Positions 1-6,361 are shown, numbered from the stretch's first letter. The stretch: DNA of 6,458 nucleotides from Oscillospiraceae bacterium (GCA_017394565.1 JAFPXW010000255.1:1-6458); one strand, 5' to 3'. Notes: a model not told the origin generated them from the sequence alone. Made by a program: numbers and translations.

Positions 1-594
1 AATGGCGGCTTTGAAGATCTCCGCGATACAGTCGCGGTATTTCGCCATATCCACCGGGATCCCGGCATCGCCCTCAATGTAGCGCAGAGGGTAAGTGATA
101 TGTCCCAGCACATCGTACCAGCCGTGCTTTGCGATGGCGAGCAGGTCATGGAAATAGCGCTCCAGCAGGGCATCTACATTCTCCCTGGCATAGTCAAGAA
201 AGTAGAAATCCAGCTTCCCCTGCAATTCGTGCAAGGACGCTATGGTGAAGTCCAGCCGCTTGTCCTTGTAAAGACTTTCCGCCAGCCCGAAATCCGCATC
301 CGGTTCGCCGAGTTCGATGCCACACACGAAATGCATTCCGGCAGGACACAGGCACTTGGCGAGGGAATTCTGTTCCATCGAGCGTTCCCATCTCTGGGCG
401 TAGTCGTAGAAATCCTCCTCGTTGCGCGGTTTTGATTTATAATACCCCTGCGGATACCACCGGCACAGCTCGATGTGATCGGTCACGGCATACGCCGCAA
501 GTCCGGCATTCTGCGCAGATGCGAGCATATCGGAAAGTTTCGCATCGCTGTCCGGCGAGATCTCAGTATGGGTATGGCAGTCGATGTAAGCCAT
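1..594 (-). CDS. PHP-domain histidinol-phosphatase-like phosphoesterase (partial, C-terminus off the left edge)
   Basis: This is the N-terminal 198 codons, open to position 1; HisJ-type proteins are usually about 260-280 residues, so roughly a quarter is missing. The start ATG (594-592) follows AAGGAGG (608-602) with a 7-nt spacer. Metal-ligand motifs of the PHP superfamily are visible in order: HTHTE with H7 and H9, TDHIE with D39, H40 and E42, GIELGE with E94, SLHE with H122, and GHITYP with H165. By family knowledge these residues bind a trinuclear metal centre that hydrolyses phosphate monoesters. The pattern is closest to the HisJ/HisK branch, which makes L-histidinol from histidinol phosphate in the cytoplasm. 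No other his gene is in view, so the substrate is not established and a general PHP phosphoesterase is possible. It is transcribed divergently from the small membrane protein gene. Confidence is high for the PHP fold and moderate for histidinol-phosphatase activity. Confidence 0.88.
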   Translation of the reverse strand, partial: MAYIDCHTHTEISPDSDAKLSDMLASAQNAGLAAYAVTDHIELCRWYPQGYYKSKPRNEEDFYDYAQRWERSMEQNSLAKCLCPAGMHFVCGIELGEPDADFGLAESLYKDKRLDFTIASLHELQGKLDFYFLDYARENVDALLERYFHDLLAIAKHGWYDVLGHITYPLRYIEGDAGIPVDMAKYRDCIAEIFKAAI

Positions 595-628
595 CGGATC
601 GCCTCCTTGTCATTGGGTATACACTTTT

Positions 629-637
629 ATTATATCA
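629..637 (-). promoter_or_regulatory. Extended -10 promoter for the PHP gene
   Basis: Reading the minus strand, TGATATAAT lies at 637-629. This is a perfect -10 hexamer (634-629) preceded by the TGn extension. No good -35 hexamer sits 16-18 bp upstream, where the sequence is AT-rich (around TAGAAA, 657-652); extended -10 promoters commonly tolerate this. Transcription would start near 622, giving a leader of about 28 nt that carries the AAGGAGG site. Confidence 0.6.
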
Positions 638-674
638 CAGAACAACAGATTTTTCTATAGTAAATCCAAAAAAA

Positions 675-704
675 TTACCGTTCGGAACGTTCTTTTTCCA
701 TAAT
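675..704 (+). promoter_or_regulatory. Weak candidate promoter for the small membrane protein gene
   Basis: CATAAT (699-704) matches the -10 consensus at five of six positions. TTACCG (675-680) is a poor -35 with an 18-bp spacer. The spacer contains the overlapping palindromes GTTCGGAAC (680-688) and GAACGTTC (685-692), so a regulator could act here. The call rests on weak matches in AT-rich DNA and the real start could lie elsewhere between 640 and 735. Confidence 0.25.
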
Positions 705-738
705 GCATAAAATAGCAGAGAAAGACATTTGAAAATTC

Positions 739-743
739 GGAGG
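739..743 (+). promoter_or_regulatory. Ribosome binding site that favours the ATG at 752
   Basis: GGAGG lies at 739-743. It is only 2 nt from the ATG at 746 but 8 nt from the in-frame ATG at 752. The normal spacing picks 752 as the start of the downstream gene. Confidence 0.65.
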
Positions 744-751
744 CGATGAGT

Positions 752-1092
752 ATGGAAGGATTGGCATTGATCGGGATCGTGATGCTGCTGGGCATCGGCG
801 GCGCGGTGGTGATCGCCCTGCTTTCCACAAGTGGCGAACAGGATATGGACCATACAGAAGCATTCGCGATCCTGCCGGTACCGGAGGATACGCCGAAGCA
901 AGGGCATTTCTGGAACATTACGCATCGCAGATCATGTGGATGGACGCATCGGTCCTGCGGTGTGTGGTGCTGGTGAATACGCCGGAAACGCGCGGACTTT
1001 GCGAGGAACTGGCAAGGGAATACGGTTGTTATCAGGCGATGACGGTGCAGGAGGTGGAGGCGCTTCTGGAGGAGAGGTGTCAGGCTGGATAG
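752..1092 (+). pseudogene. Small single-pass membrane protein of unknown function, interrupted by a -1 frameshift
   Basis: I do not recognise the family. The first frame encodes an N-terminal hydrophobic segment (residues about 3-24, EGLALIGIVMLLG onward), then a polar stretch ending LPVPEDTP. After position 895 that frame becomes implausible (cysteine- and tryptophan-rich) and stops at 974-976. The frame one base back is open from there to TAG at 1090-1092 and reads as good protein: EARAFLEHYASQIMW, then a strand-like VVLVNTP and amphipathic helices LCEELAREYG and VEALLEE. Adding one G near 893-896 (GCCGAA to GCCGGAA; the intact ACGCCGGAA occurs later in the same gene) joins them into 113 residues with no other change. 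No slippery heptamer is present, so a base deletion or sequencing error is likelier than programmed frameshifting. The product would be a membrane anchor with a short alpha/beta domain. It lies 134 bp upstream of recD2, which has its own promoter. Confidence 0.72.
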
Positions 1093-1152
1093 AGTCGACC
1101 TTCGATCCATTCCAAATTCCCATCCGCGCACATGGAAAATCCTCCCACCCCC

Positions 1153-1181
1153 TTGCTTTTCCCCGCAAAATGTAGTATAAT
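1153..1181 (+). promoter_or_regulatory. Sigma-A-type promoter for the recD2-comF-mreB-HhH unit
   Basis: TTGCTT (1153-1158) and a perfect TATAAT (1176-1181) are separated by 17 bp, the optimal distance. Transcription would begin near 1188, about 39 nt before the recD2 start codon. It is the only good promoter seen before the downstream genes, which are packed too tightly to need another, although the 56-nt gap before mreB was checked and shows none. Confidence 0.75.
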
Positions 1182-1193
1182 GTAAAATGAAGT

Positions 1194-1207
1194 TTTATGC
1201 GCATAAA
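1194..1207 (+). promoter_or_regulatory. 14-bp perfect palindrome in the recD2 leader, operator candidate
   Basis: TTTATGCGCATAAA is a perfect inverted repeat with no spacer. It sits 12 bp after the -10 element and 7 bp before the GGGAGG ribosome binding site, roughly at +7 to +20 of the predicted transcript. The position suits a repressor operator. The regulator is unknown and no second copy is present in the window. Confidence 0.4.
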
Positions 1208-1213
1208 TCCGCA

Positions 1214-1223
1214 GGGAGGTGAG
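1214..1223 (+). promoter_or_regulatory. Ribosome binding site setting the recD2 start at 1227
   Basis: GGGAGGTGAG is nearly complementary to the 16S rRNA 3' end and lies 3 nt before the ATG at 1227 (7 nt measured from GGAGG). The longer reading frame beginning at ATG 1197 has no such site, and that ATG lies inside the palindrome, so 1227 is preferred. Confidence 0.8.
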
Positions 1224-1226
1224 CCG

Positions 1227-3494
1227 ATGGCAGACGAGGAACAGATCCACCAGATCGACGGCACAGTCGAACACATCATCTACAAAAACGAAGTCAATGG
1301 CTATGTCATCGTCGAACTCAACTGCTCCGGCGAGCTCGTCACAGCCACCGGCGAGCTCGGCGATGTGGAGGAGGGCGAACGCCTTGCGCTTTACGGCGAA
1401 TTCGTGTCGCATCCGCGCTTCGGGCCGCAGTTCCGCGCCGAATCCTGCGAACGAAAACTCCCCAATACCACGGAATCCATCCGGCGCTACCTCGCATCCG
1501 GTGTCATCAAGGGCATCGGCGAGGTGCTGGCCGGCAAGATCGTCGATGTCTTCGGCGGACGCACCCTCGAGGTCATGGAACACGATCCCATGAAGCTCAT
1601 GGAGGTCCGCGGCATGACGCAAAAAAAATGCGAGGAGGTCGCCGCCGAGGCCAAGCATATTTTCGCACTGCGCGGCGTCATTTCCTATTTCGAGGCTTAC
1701 GGCATCAAGTCGCGCTATGCCATGCGTGCGTTCCGCGTGTGGGGCGAGCAGTGCCGCGATAAACTGGAGGAAAACCCCTATCTCCTCTGCCACGAGGAGG
1801 TAGGGCTGGGCTTCCGCGCCGTGGAGGAATTCGCCAGGGAACTGCGCATCCCCAAGGAGTCCGGCTACCGCGTCGGCGCCGGCATTCTCCACATTCTGCG
1901 CCATAATCTCACCCTCGGGCACACCTGCCTGCCGCTGGATCGTCTTGCGGAAACTGCCATCCGGTTTCTGGAGATCAGTGAACAGGGGTTTTATGATGCC
2001 TACCAGCAGCAGCGGCGCGAGGAAACGATCTTTGAATACAAAAAAGCCGGTTCTGACCGGGAATTTGTCTATCTGAAAGAATACTACGATGCCGAGCGCT
2101 TCATCACCGACCGCATCGGTGTCATGCGCGATTTCGGCGCACGCGACAACCGGAATTTCGACGACATGATCGCCCAGACCGAAAAAGAAAGCGGCATGAC
2201 CTACGCCGAACTCCAGAAGGAAGCCATTCGCTCTGCCCTGTCGCGCGGTCTGCTCATCCTCACCGGCGGCCCCGGTACCGGTAAAACGACCACCCTCAAT
2301 GCGATCATTTCCTGCTTCGAGCGCGAGGGACACAATGTCCTCATCGCCGCCCCGACCGGACGTGCCGCCAAGCGCGTTTCTGACCTGACGGGCTACGATG
2401 CCAAGACCATCCACCGCCTGCTCGAAGTCCAGTTCGATCCGGCAGGCATCCAGAAATTCAGCCACAATGAGGAAAATCCCCTCAAATGCGACGTCCTCGT
2501 CGTGGACGAGATGTCGATGGTGGACGTGCTGCTGTTCTCTCACCTGCTGCGTGCGATCCGGCTCGGCTGCCGCGTGATCCTCGTCGGCGACAGCGACCAG
2601 CTTCCGTCCGTCGGCGCAGGCAATCTGCTGCAGAACCTCATCGTGTCCGGCTGTATGCCGGTCGTCGCCCTCAAGGAAATTTTCCGGCAGGCACAGCAGA
2701 GCGTCATCGTCACCAATGCGCACCGCATCGTTCACGGCGAAATGCCCGATCTGCTGCGGAAAGACAATGACTTTTTCTTCTTCCACCGGACAGACTTCGA
2801 GCAGGCAGCATCGCTTCTCGTCGATCTGGTGGTCAGACGGCTCCCGGCGGCACCGCAGTACAAATTCGATCCCACGCACGACATCCAGGTCATCTGCCCG
2901 TCCCGGCGCGGCACCCTGGGCGTCGTCGAACTGAACAAAATGCTCCAGGCGCGTCTGAATCCCCCTGCCGCCGATAAGGCGCAGGTACGCTCTCCACTGT
3001 ACGAATTCCGCGAAGGCGACAAGGTCATGCAGACCAAAAATAACTATGACATCACCTGGACCAAGGACGGCGAGAACGGCGAGGGCATCTTCAACGGCGA
3101 CATCGGCCACATCAGGACGATCAACCGCCGGCGCGGAGAAGCCATCATCGACTTTGAGGGGCGCATCACGGTCTACCCGACGATGATGATGGAACAGCTG
3201 GAGCTTGCGTATGCCATCACCGTCCACAAAAGTCAGGGCAGCGAATTCGAGGCGGTCATCATTCCGCTGCTCGGAAAATTCGAGAAGCTCAGCTACCGCA
3301 ACCTGCTCTACACCGCTGTGACTCGTACCAAGCGCCTGCTCATTATTATCGGCACACCGCAGAAAATCGAGCAGATGGTGCAGAACAACCGCCGCACCAA
3401 CCGCTATTCCTGCCTGCGCGATATGCTCGAGCAAAGCCTGAACCCCACGGAGAAACCACATGACGCTGACGATCCTGCGAGCATCTTTGATTAA
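1227..3494 (+). CDS. recD2: RecD2-type ATP-dependent 5'-3' DNA helicase (SF1B)
   Basis: The product has 755 residues, within the usual RecD2 range of about 700-800. Residues about 6-75 form the N-terminal OB-like domain (DGTVEHIIYKNEVNGY). Residues about 82-215 hold helix-hairpin-helix units (GVIKGIGEVLAGKIV and LMEVRGMTQKK), which separate RecD2 from RecBCD-type RecD1. The helicase core follows: Walker A GGPGTGKTT (347-355, K353), motif Ia APTGRAAKR (375-383), Walker B VVDEMSMVD (D427, E428), motif III VGDSDQLPSVG (G454, D455, Q458), EIFRQ (484-488, R487), the SH3-like insert beginning FREGDKVMQ (about 594-602), motif V/VI VHKSQGSEF (H667 on) and YTAVTRT with arginine finger R700. RecD2 acts in the cytoplasm in DNA repair and replication-fork maintenance in bacteria lacking RecBCD. 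The gene heads a tight unit and overlaps comF by 35 nt. All key motifs are intact. Confidence 0.96.
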   Translation: MADEEQIHQIDGTVEHIIYKNEVNGYVIVELNCSGELVTATGELGDVEEGERLALYGEFVSHPRFGPQFRAESCERKLPNTTESIRRYLASGVIKGIGEVLAGKIVDVFGGRTLEVMEHDPMKLMEVRGMTQKKCEEVAAEAKHIFALRGVISYFEAYGIKSRYAMRAFRVWGEQCRDKLEENPYLLCHEEVGLGFRAVEEFARELRIPKESGYRVGAGILHILRHNLTLGHTCLPLDRLAETAIRFLEISEQGFYDAYQQQRREETIFEYKKAGSDREFVYLKEYYDAERFITDRIGVMRDFGARDNRNFDDMIAQTEKESGMTYAELQKEAIRSALSRGLLILTGGPGTGKTTTLNAIISCFEREGHNVLIAAPTGRAAKRVSDLTGYDAKTIHRLLEVQFDPAGIQKFSHNEENPLKCDVLVVDEMSMVDVLLFSHLLRAIRLGCRVILVGDSDQLPSVGAGNLLQNLIVSGCMPVVALKEIFRQAQQSVIVTNAHRIVHGEMPDLLRKDNDFFFFHRTDFEQAASLLVDLVVRRLPAAPQYKFDPTHDIQVICPSRRGTLGVVELNKMLQARLNPPAADKAQVRSPLYEFREGDKVMQTKNNYDITWTKDGENGEGIFNGDIGHIRTINRRRGEAIIDFEGRITVYPTMMMEQLELAYAITVHKSQGSEFEAVIIPLLGKFEKLSYRNLLYTAVTRTKRLLIIIGTPQKIEQMVQNNRRTNRYSCLRDMLEQSLNPTEKPHDADDPASIFD

Positions 3495-4197
3495 TTTTCT
3501 TCTGCCGAACCGCTGCCCCGGCTGCGATACGTTTCTGACCGCCGGCGAACGGCTTTGCCCGGCGTGTGAGGAGTCGGCCCTGCTGCTGCACGATGATTAC
3601 TGCCACTTCTGCGGCAAGGTGTTCTGCATCTGCAAGCGCACCACGCGGCATTACGACCGTGTCGTGGTTTGTTCGCGCTATACGGACGAACCGGACGATG
3701 CCGCCGTCCGCGCAGTGTGGGCGCTGAAGAATTCCTACAATACAAATTTCGCGTACTTTGCCGCCGGCATCATCGCCGAACGACTCAAAAACAGTGCGGA
3801 TTACGGCAGCTGCGACCTCATCACGGCAGTTCCCATCCATCGTTCCAAGCGGCGCATCCGCGGCTATAACCAGGCCGAGGTCATCGCCCGCGCCCTGAGC
3901 CGCGAACTCGGACTTCCCTGCCGGGATGACCTGCTCTGGAAGGAAAGCTCGCAAACGACGCAGCACAGCCTTTCCGCTGTCGAACGCGAAAAGAATGTGT
4001 CGTCTTTTCATTCCAGCCACGCGGATCTGACAGGAAAACGCATCCTGCTCGTGGACGACGTTCTGACCACCGGCGCGACGCTGGACCGCTGTGCAGCTTT
4101 GCTGAAAATGGACGGCGCGGCCTTTGTCTGTGCCGCAGCCGCCGCCACGACCAACCGCCGGACAGAACGGGAAAAGCAGGACAAACCGCAGTCTTAG
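3460..4197 (+). CDS. comF: ComF family phosphoribosyltransferase-like protein (ComFC type)
   Basis: The product has 245 residues, typical for ComFC. An N-terminal zinc-binding region carries Cys pairs C19/C22, C33/C36 and C48/C51, plus C56 and C58 (CIC rather than the common CxxC). The family signature PIHRSKRRIRGYNQAE covers 125-140. The PRPP-binding loop LLVDDVLTTGATL covers 196-208, with D199 and D200. In naturally competent bacteria ComFC is needed for transformation and works in the cytoplasm on incoming single-stranded DNA; many non-competent species also carry it. The ATG at 3460 follows GGAGA (3449-3453) with a 6-nt spacer. It begins 35 nt inside recD2, which suggests translational coupling. 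The last 13 or so residues are charged and probably disordered. The family call is secure; a role in competence here is inferred. Confidence 0.93.
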   Translation: MTLTILRASLINFLLPNRCPGCDTFLTAGERLCPACEESALLLHDDYCHFCGKVFCICKRTTRHYDRVVVCSRYTDEPDDAAVRAVWALKNSYNTNFAYFAAGIIAERLKNSADYGSCDLITAVPIHRSKRRIRGYNQAEVIARALSRELGLPCRDDLLWKESSQTTQHSLSAVEREKNVSSFHSSHADLTGKRILLVDDVLTTGATLDRCAALLKMDGAAFVCAAAAATTNRRTEREKQDKPQS

Positions 4198-4253
4198 CCT
4201 AAGCACCGCCATTTCGGGACAGCAGTCCCTACACATCAATAGGAGGATCACCC

Positions 4254-5273
4254 ATGAGTACACCGGACATCGGAATCGATCTCGGTACAGCAAATATCAT
4301 CATGACCTACGGCAAGAAAGGCATCGTCCTGTCCGAGCCGTCCGTCATTGCCTATAACAAAAGCACACAGCGCATCCTTGCCGTCGGACGCGAGGCTTAC
4401 CAGATGATCGGCAAAACACCGGCTTACATCGAGGTCGTGCATCCCCTCGCAAACGGCGTCATCTCGGACGATCTGCTGGCGCAGTGCATGATCCGCGAAT
4501 TTCTCATCAAGGTCTGCGGCAGTTCCCTCGTCAAGCCGCGCATCATCATCTGCGTACCGGCGTTCATCACCGACCTCGAAAAACGTGCCGTTGCGGATGC
4601 GGTCATGGCAGCCGGCTGCCGGCAGGCGTACCTCATCGACGAGCCCATCGCCGCCATGCTCGGCGCCGGCATCAACATCGGCAAGGCGAAAGGGCACATG
4701 GTCGTGGACATCGGCGGCGGCACAACGGACGTTGCCATCGTGTCCATGAACGGCATCGTCACCTCACATTCCGTCAGAAGCGCCGGAAATGCCATCGACA
4801 AGGCGATCCAGAAATACTTACTCAACCGCTACAAGCTCCTCATCGGCGAACAGACTGCCGAACAGGTCAAGATCAAACTCACCAATCTCTACGATCCGCG
4901 CGATGACATCACCATGCTCGTCAAGGGCAGAAGCGTGATGCGCGGACTGCCGGATGCGGTCGAGCTTAACGAGATGGAACTGTTCGACGCGATGGAGGAC
5001 GAGGTGTTCGCCATCATGGAGGCCATCAAGAAGGTGCTGGAGGAAACGCCGCCGGAACTCGTCGGCGACATCTATGAGAACGGCATCCTCCTGACCGGCG
5101 GCGGTGCGCTGCTGGGCGGTCTGCGCGAACTCATCCACCGCACGCTGAGCGTCAACTGCGTGCTGGCGAAGGACGCTGTCCACTGCGTGGCCAAGGGCAC
5201 GGGACTGGCGTTCCAGAAGATCAACAACCTCCTCGACGGTTTCGAGGGCGTCACGATCTACAAGTACCAGTGA
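4254..5273 (+). CDS. MreB/Mbl-family actin-like cell-shape protein
   Basis: The product has 339 residues, the usual MreB length. The actin-fold nucleotide motifs are all present: phosphate 1 IGIDLGTAN (6-14), IDEP with E130 (128-131, the catalytic glutamate position), phosphate 2 DIGGGTTD (152-159), and the adenosine motif TGGGALLGG (281-289). The stretch KLLIGEQTAEQVKIKL (194-209) is a strong MreB-family marker. MreB paralogues polymerise under the cytoplasmic membrane and guide wall synthesis and rod shape. No mreC or mreD follows, unlike the classical mreBCD locus, so this is a stand-alone paralogue; mreB, mbl and mreBH cannot be told apart from this sequence. ATG 4254 has a perfect AGGAGG (4241-4246) with a 7-nt spacer. 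It lies 56 nt after comF with no visible promoter between. The stop overlaps the next start as GTGA. Confidence 0.95.
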   Translation: MSTPDIGIDLGTANIIMTYGKKGIVLSEPSVIAYNKSTQRILAVGREAYQMIGKTPAYIEVVHPLANGVISDDLLAQCMIREFLIKVCGSSLVKPRIIICVPAFITDLEKRAVADAVMAAGCRQAYLIDEPIAAMLGAGINIGKAKGHMVVDIGGGTTDVAIVSMNGIVTSHSVRSAGNAIDKAIQKYLLNRYKLLIGEQTAEQVKIKLTNLYDPRDDITMLVKGRSVMRGLPDAVELNEMELFDAMEDEVFAIMEAIKKVLEETPPELVGDIYENGILLTGGGALLGGLRELIHRTLSVNCVLAKDAVHCVAKGTGLAFQKINNLLDGFEGVTIYKYQ

Positions 5274-6316
5274 CCGACCGCACGAAGGCCATCGGCATTT
5301 TTGCGCTGTATGTGCTGGCGATCACAGGATTCGGGGCGTTCCTGTACCATGATTACCGGCAGTCATTTGTCGATCCGACGGCTTACACACGTGACATCTC
5401 CGCGGCGACTTCCGTCACAGAAATGTCGGAAACTGTCGAAATTTCATCCATTCTGGAAACCACGCCGCCTGCGCCGACGCTGTCTGCGGAAGATGCTGCG
5501 ACAGATACGGCCGCCATTCCGGACAGCGTGACCTATCCGCTGAACCTGAACACGGCGACGCTGGAGGAACTTTGCACGCTCCCGGACATCGGCGCATCCT
5601 ACGCGCAGGCGATCCTCGACTATCGCACGCAGCTGGGCGGTTTCATCAATCGCCGCCAGCTGATGGACATTTCGGGCATCGGCGAGAAGCGCTACCGTGC
5701 GATCGAGGGGCTGCTGTACATCGAAAACGAACAGCCCATCGCCGCAGAGGCCCCCGAACCGGCACATTCCCCGGAGGAACCTGCGGCAAATGCGGCCGCG
5801 CCCGGCGTGACCTATCCGCTGAACCTGAACACGGCAACGCTGGAGGAGCTTTGCACGCTCCCGGACATCGGCGCAGCCTACGCACAGGCGATCCTCGACT
5901 ATCGCACGCAGCTGGGCGGTTTCATCAATCGCCGCCAGCTGATGGACATTTCGGGCATCAGCGAGAAGCGGTTCCTGGCGATCGAGGGGCTTTTGTACAT
6001 CGAGAATGAACAGCCCATCACCGCCCGGACGCCCGAACCTGCGCCGGAAGCCGAGCCGGAACCCATCCCGCGCATCAACCTGAATACTGCCGGAACGGAC
6101 GAACTGCTGCGGCTGCCCGGCTGCGAAGCGCAAACCGCAGATGCGATCCTCCGGCTTCGTGAGGAGATCGGCGGTTTTCACAATCCGCTGGAACTTCTGA
6201 TGCTGCCGAAAGATATCATGAATGATGCGCTGTATCTGCAGTGGGAGCCGTACCTTGCGGTCGATGATGAGGGACATACGCAGATCCCGGATGAGCCGGC
6301 GGAATCCGTCAGATGA
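5270..6316 (+). CDS. Membrane-anchored ComEA-like protein with three helix-hairpin-helix units
   Basis: The product has 348 residues. Residues 1-6 (MTDRTK) are charged, residues 8-26 form one transmembrane helix, and residues 27-86 are a Thr/Ser/Ala/Pro linker. Two nearly identical HhH units at 87-157 and 180-250 (67 of 71 residues the same) each contain LNLNTATLEEL, LPDIGA, AQAILDYR, GGF and ISGI, the hallmarks of ComEA C-terminal domains. A third, diverged unit covers about 268-328 (INLNTAGTDELLRLPG, GGFHNPLELLMLP). Pro/Glu-rich linkers separate the units. The topology suggests an N-in anchor with the HhH units outside, where ComEA-type proteins bind double-stranded DNA for uptake. The SLBB domain common in full-length ComEA is absent. 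The GTG start (5270-5272) overlaps the mreB stop; no strong ribosome binding site is near (GAGGGCG at 5244-5250 is too distant), so translational coupling is likely. The HhH call is firm; a function in DNA uptake is inferred. Confidence 0.88.
   Translation: MTDRTKAIGIFALYVLAITGFGAFLYHDYRQSFVDPTAYTRDISAATSVTEMSETVEISSILETTPPAPTLSAEDAATDTAAIPDSVTYPLNLNTATLEELCTLPDIGASYAQAILDYRTQLGGFINRRQLMDISGIGEKRYRAIEGLLYIENEQPIAAEAPEPAHSPEEPAANAAAPGVTYPLNLNTATLEELCTLPDIGAAYAQAILDYRTQLGGFINRRQLMDISGISEKRFLAIEGLLYIENEQPITARTPEPAPEAEPEPIPRINLNTAGTDELLRLPGCEAQTADAILRLREEIGGFHNPLELLMLPKDIMNDALYLQWEPYLAVDDEGHTQIPDEPAESVR
5526..5740 (+). repeat. Tandem in-frame HhH repeat, copy 1 (215 bp)
   Basis: This 215-bp stretch encodes residues 87-157 of the HhH protein and matches 5805-6019 with 13 mismatches by my count (about 94% identity). 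The period is 279 bp, exactly 93 codons. Weaker similarity continues about 20 bp past the end (the CCCGAACC stretch ending at 5760). Confidence 0.95.
5805..6019 (+). repeat. Tandem in-frame HhH repeat, copy 2 (215 bp)
   Basis: Second copy of the unit at 5526. A block of about 75 bp in the middle (CAGGCGATCC to TCGGGCATC) is identical in both copies. Of the 13 differences, 8 are silent and 5 cause four amino-acid changes: S to A, G to S, Y to F and R to L. Confidence 0.95.
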
Positions 6317-6343
6317 TCCCGTGCGGACTCTGCCGCAGCCTAA

Positions 6344-6360
6344 CCTATCAAAACAATAGG
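6344..6360 (+). promoter_or_regulatory. LysR-type operator candidate (CCTAT-N7-ATAGG)
   Basis: CCTAT (6344-6348) and ATAGG (6356-6360) form a dyad with a 7-nt AT-rich centre. It contains the T-N11-A core typical of LysR-type regulator sites. It ends one base before the -35 hexamer of the downstream LysR gene, so autoregulation is the simplest reading. The regulator-site pairing is an inference. Confidence 0.5.
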
Positions 6361-6361
6361 A

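Noticed and set aside
100..435. A 111-codon plus-strand open frame
   Set aside because: It lies opposite the PHP phosphoesterase, whose metal motifs and ribosome binding site on the minus strand are unambiguous.
680..692. LexA (SOS) box
   Set aside because: The Gram-positive box needs GAAC-N4-GTTC. Here GAAC and GTTC are directly abutted (GAACGTTC), so the spacing is wrong.
885..905. Programmed -1 frameshifting in the small membrane protein gene
   Set aside because: No X-XXY-YYZ slippery heptamer is present around CGCCGAAGCAAGG and no clear downstream stem was seen. A base loss or read error explains it more simply.
1197..1226. N-terminal extension of RecD2 from ATG 1197
   Set aside because: The extra ten codons lie within the palindrome and ribosome binding site. 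The RecD2 OB domain begins shortly after 1227, where the spacing to GGGAGGTGAG is right.
1080..3461. A 793-codon open frame on the minus strand opposite recD2, and similar ones at 3346-4293 and 5444-6418
   Set aside because: Each minus frame is in codon register with the plus-strand gene, so its stops would need TTA, CTA or TCA codons in that gene. The genes simply avoid those codons. The plus-strand products have clear family motifs, whereas the minus products match nothing I recognise.
4216..4229. Hairpin GGGAC-AGCA-GTCCC between comF and mreB as a terminator
   Set aside because: The stem is only 5 bp and no T-run follows. A weak leader structure is possible, but it would not end transcription.
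5526..6019. CRISPR-like or mobile repeat
   Set aside because: The two long copies are in frame within one gene and encode a known domain. There are no short regular repeats, spacers or transposase sequences.
6322..6337. Hairpin TGCGG-ACTCTG-CCGCA after the HhH gene as an intrinsic terminator
   Set aside because: The stem is short and is followed by GCCTAACC rather than a T-run. No convincing terminator exists between the HhH gene and the LysR gene.
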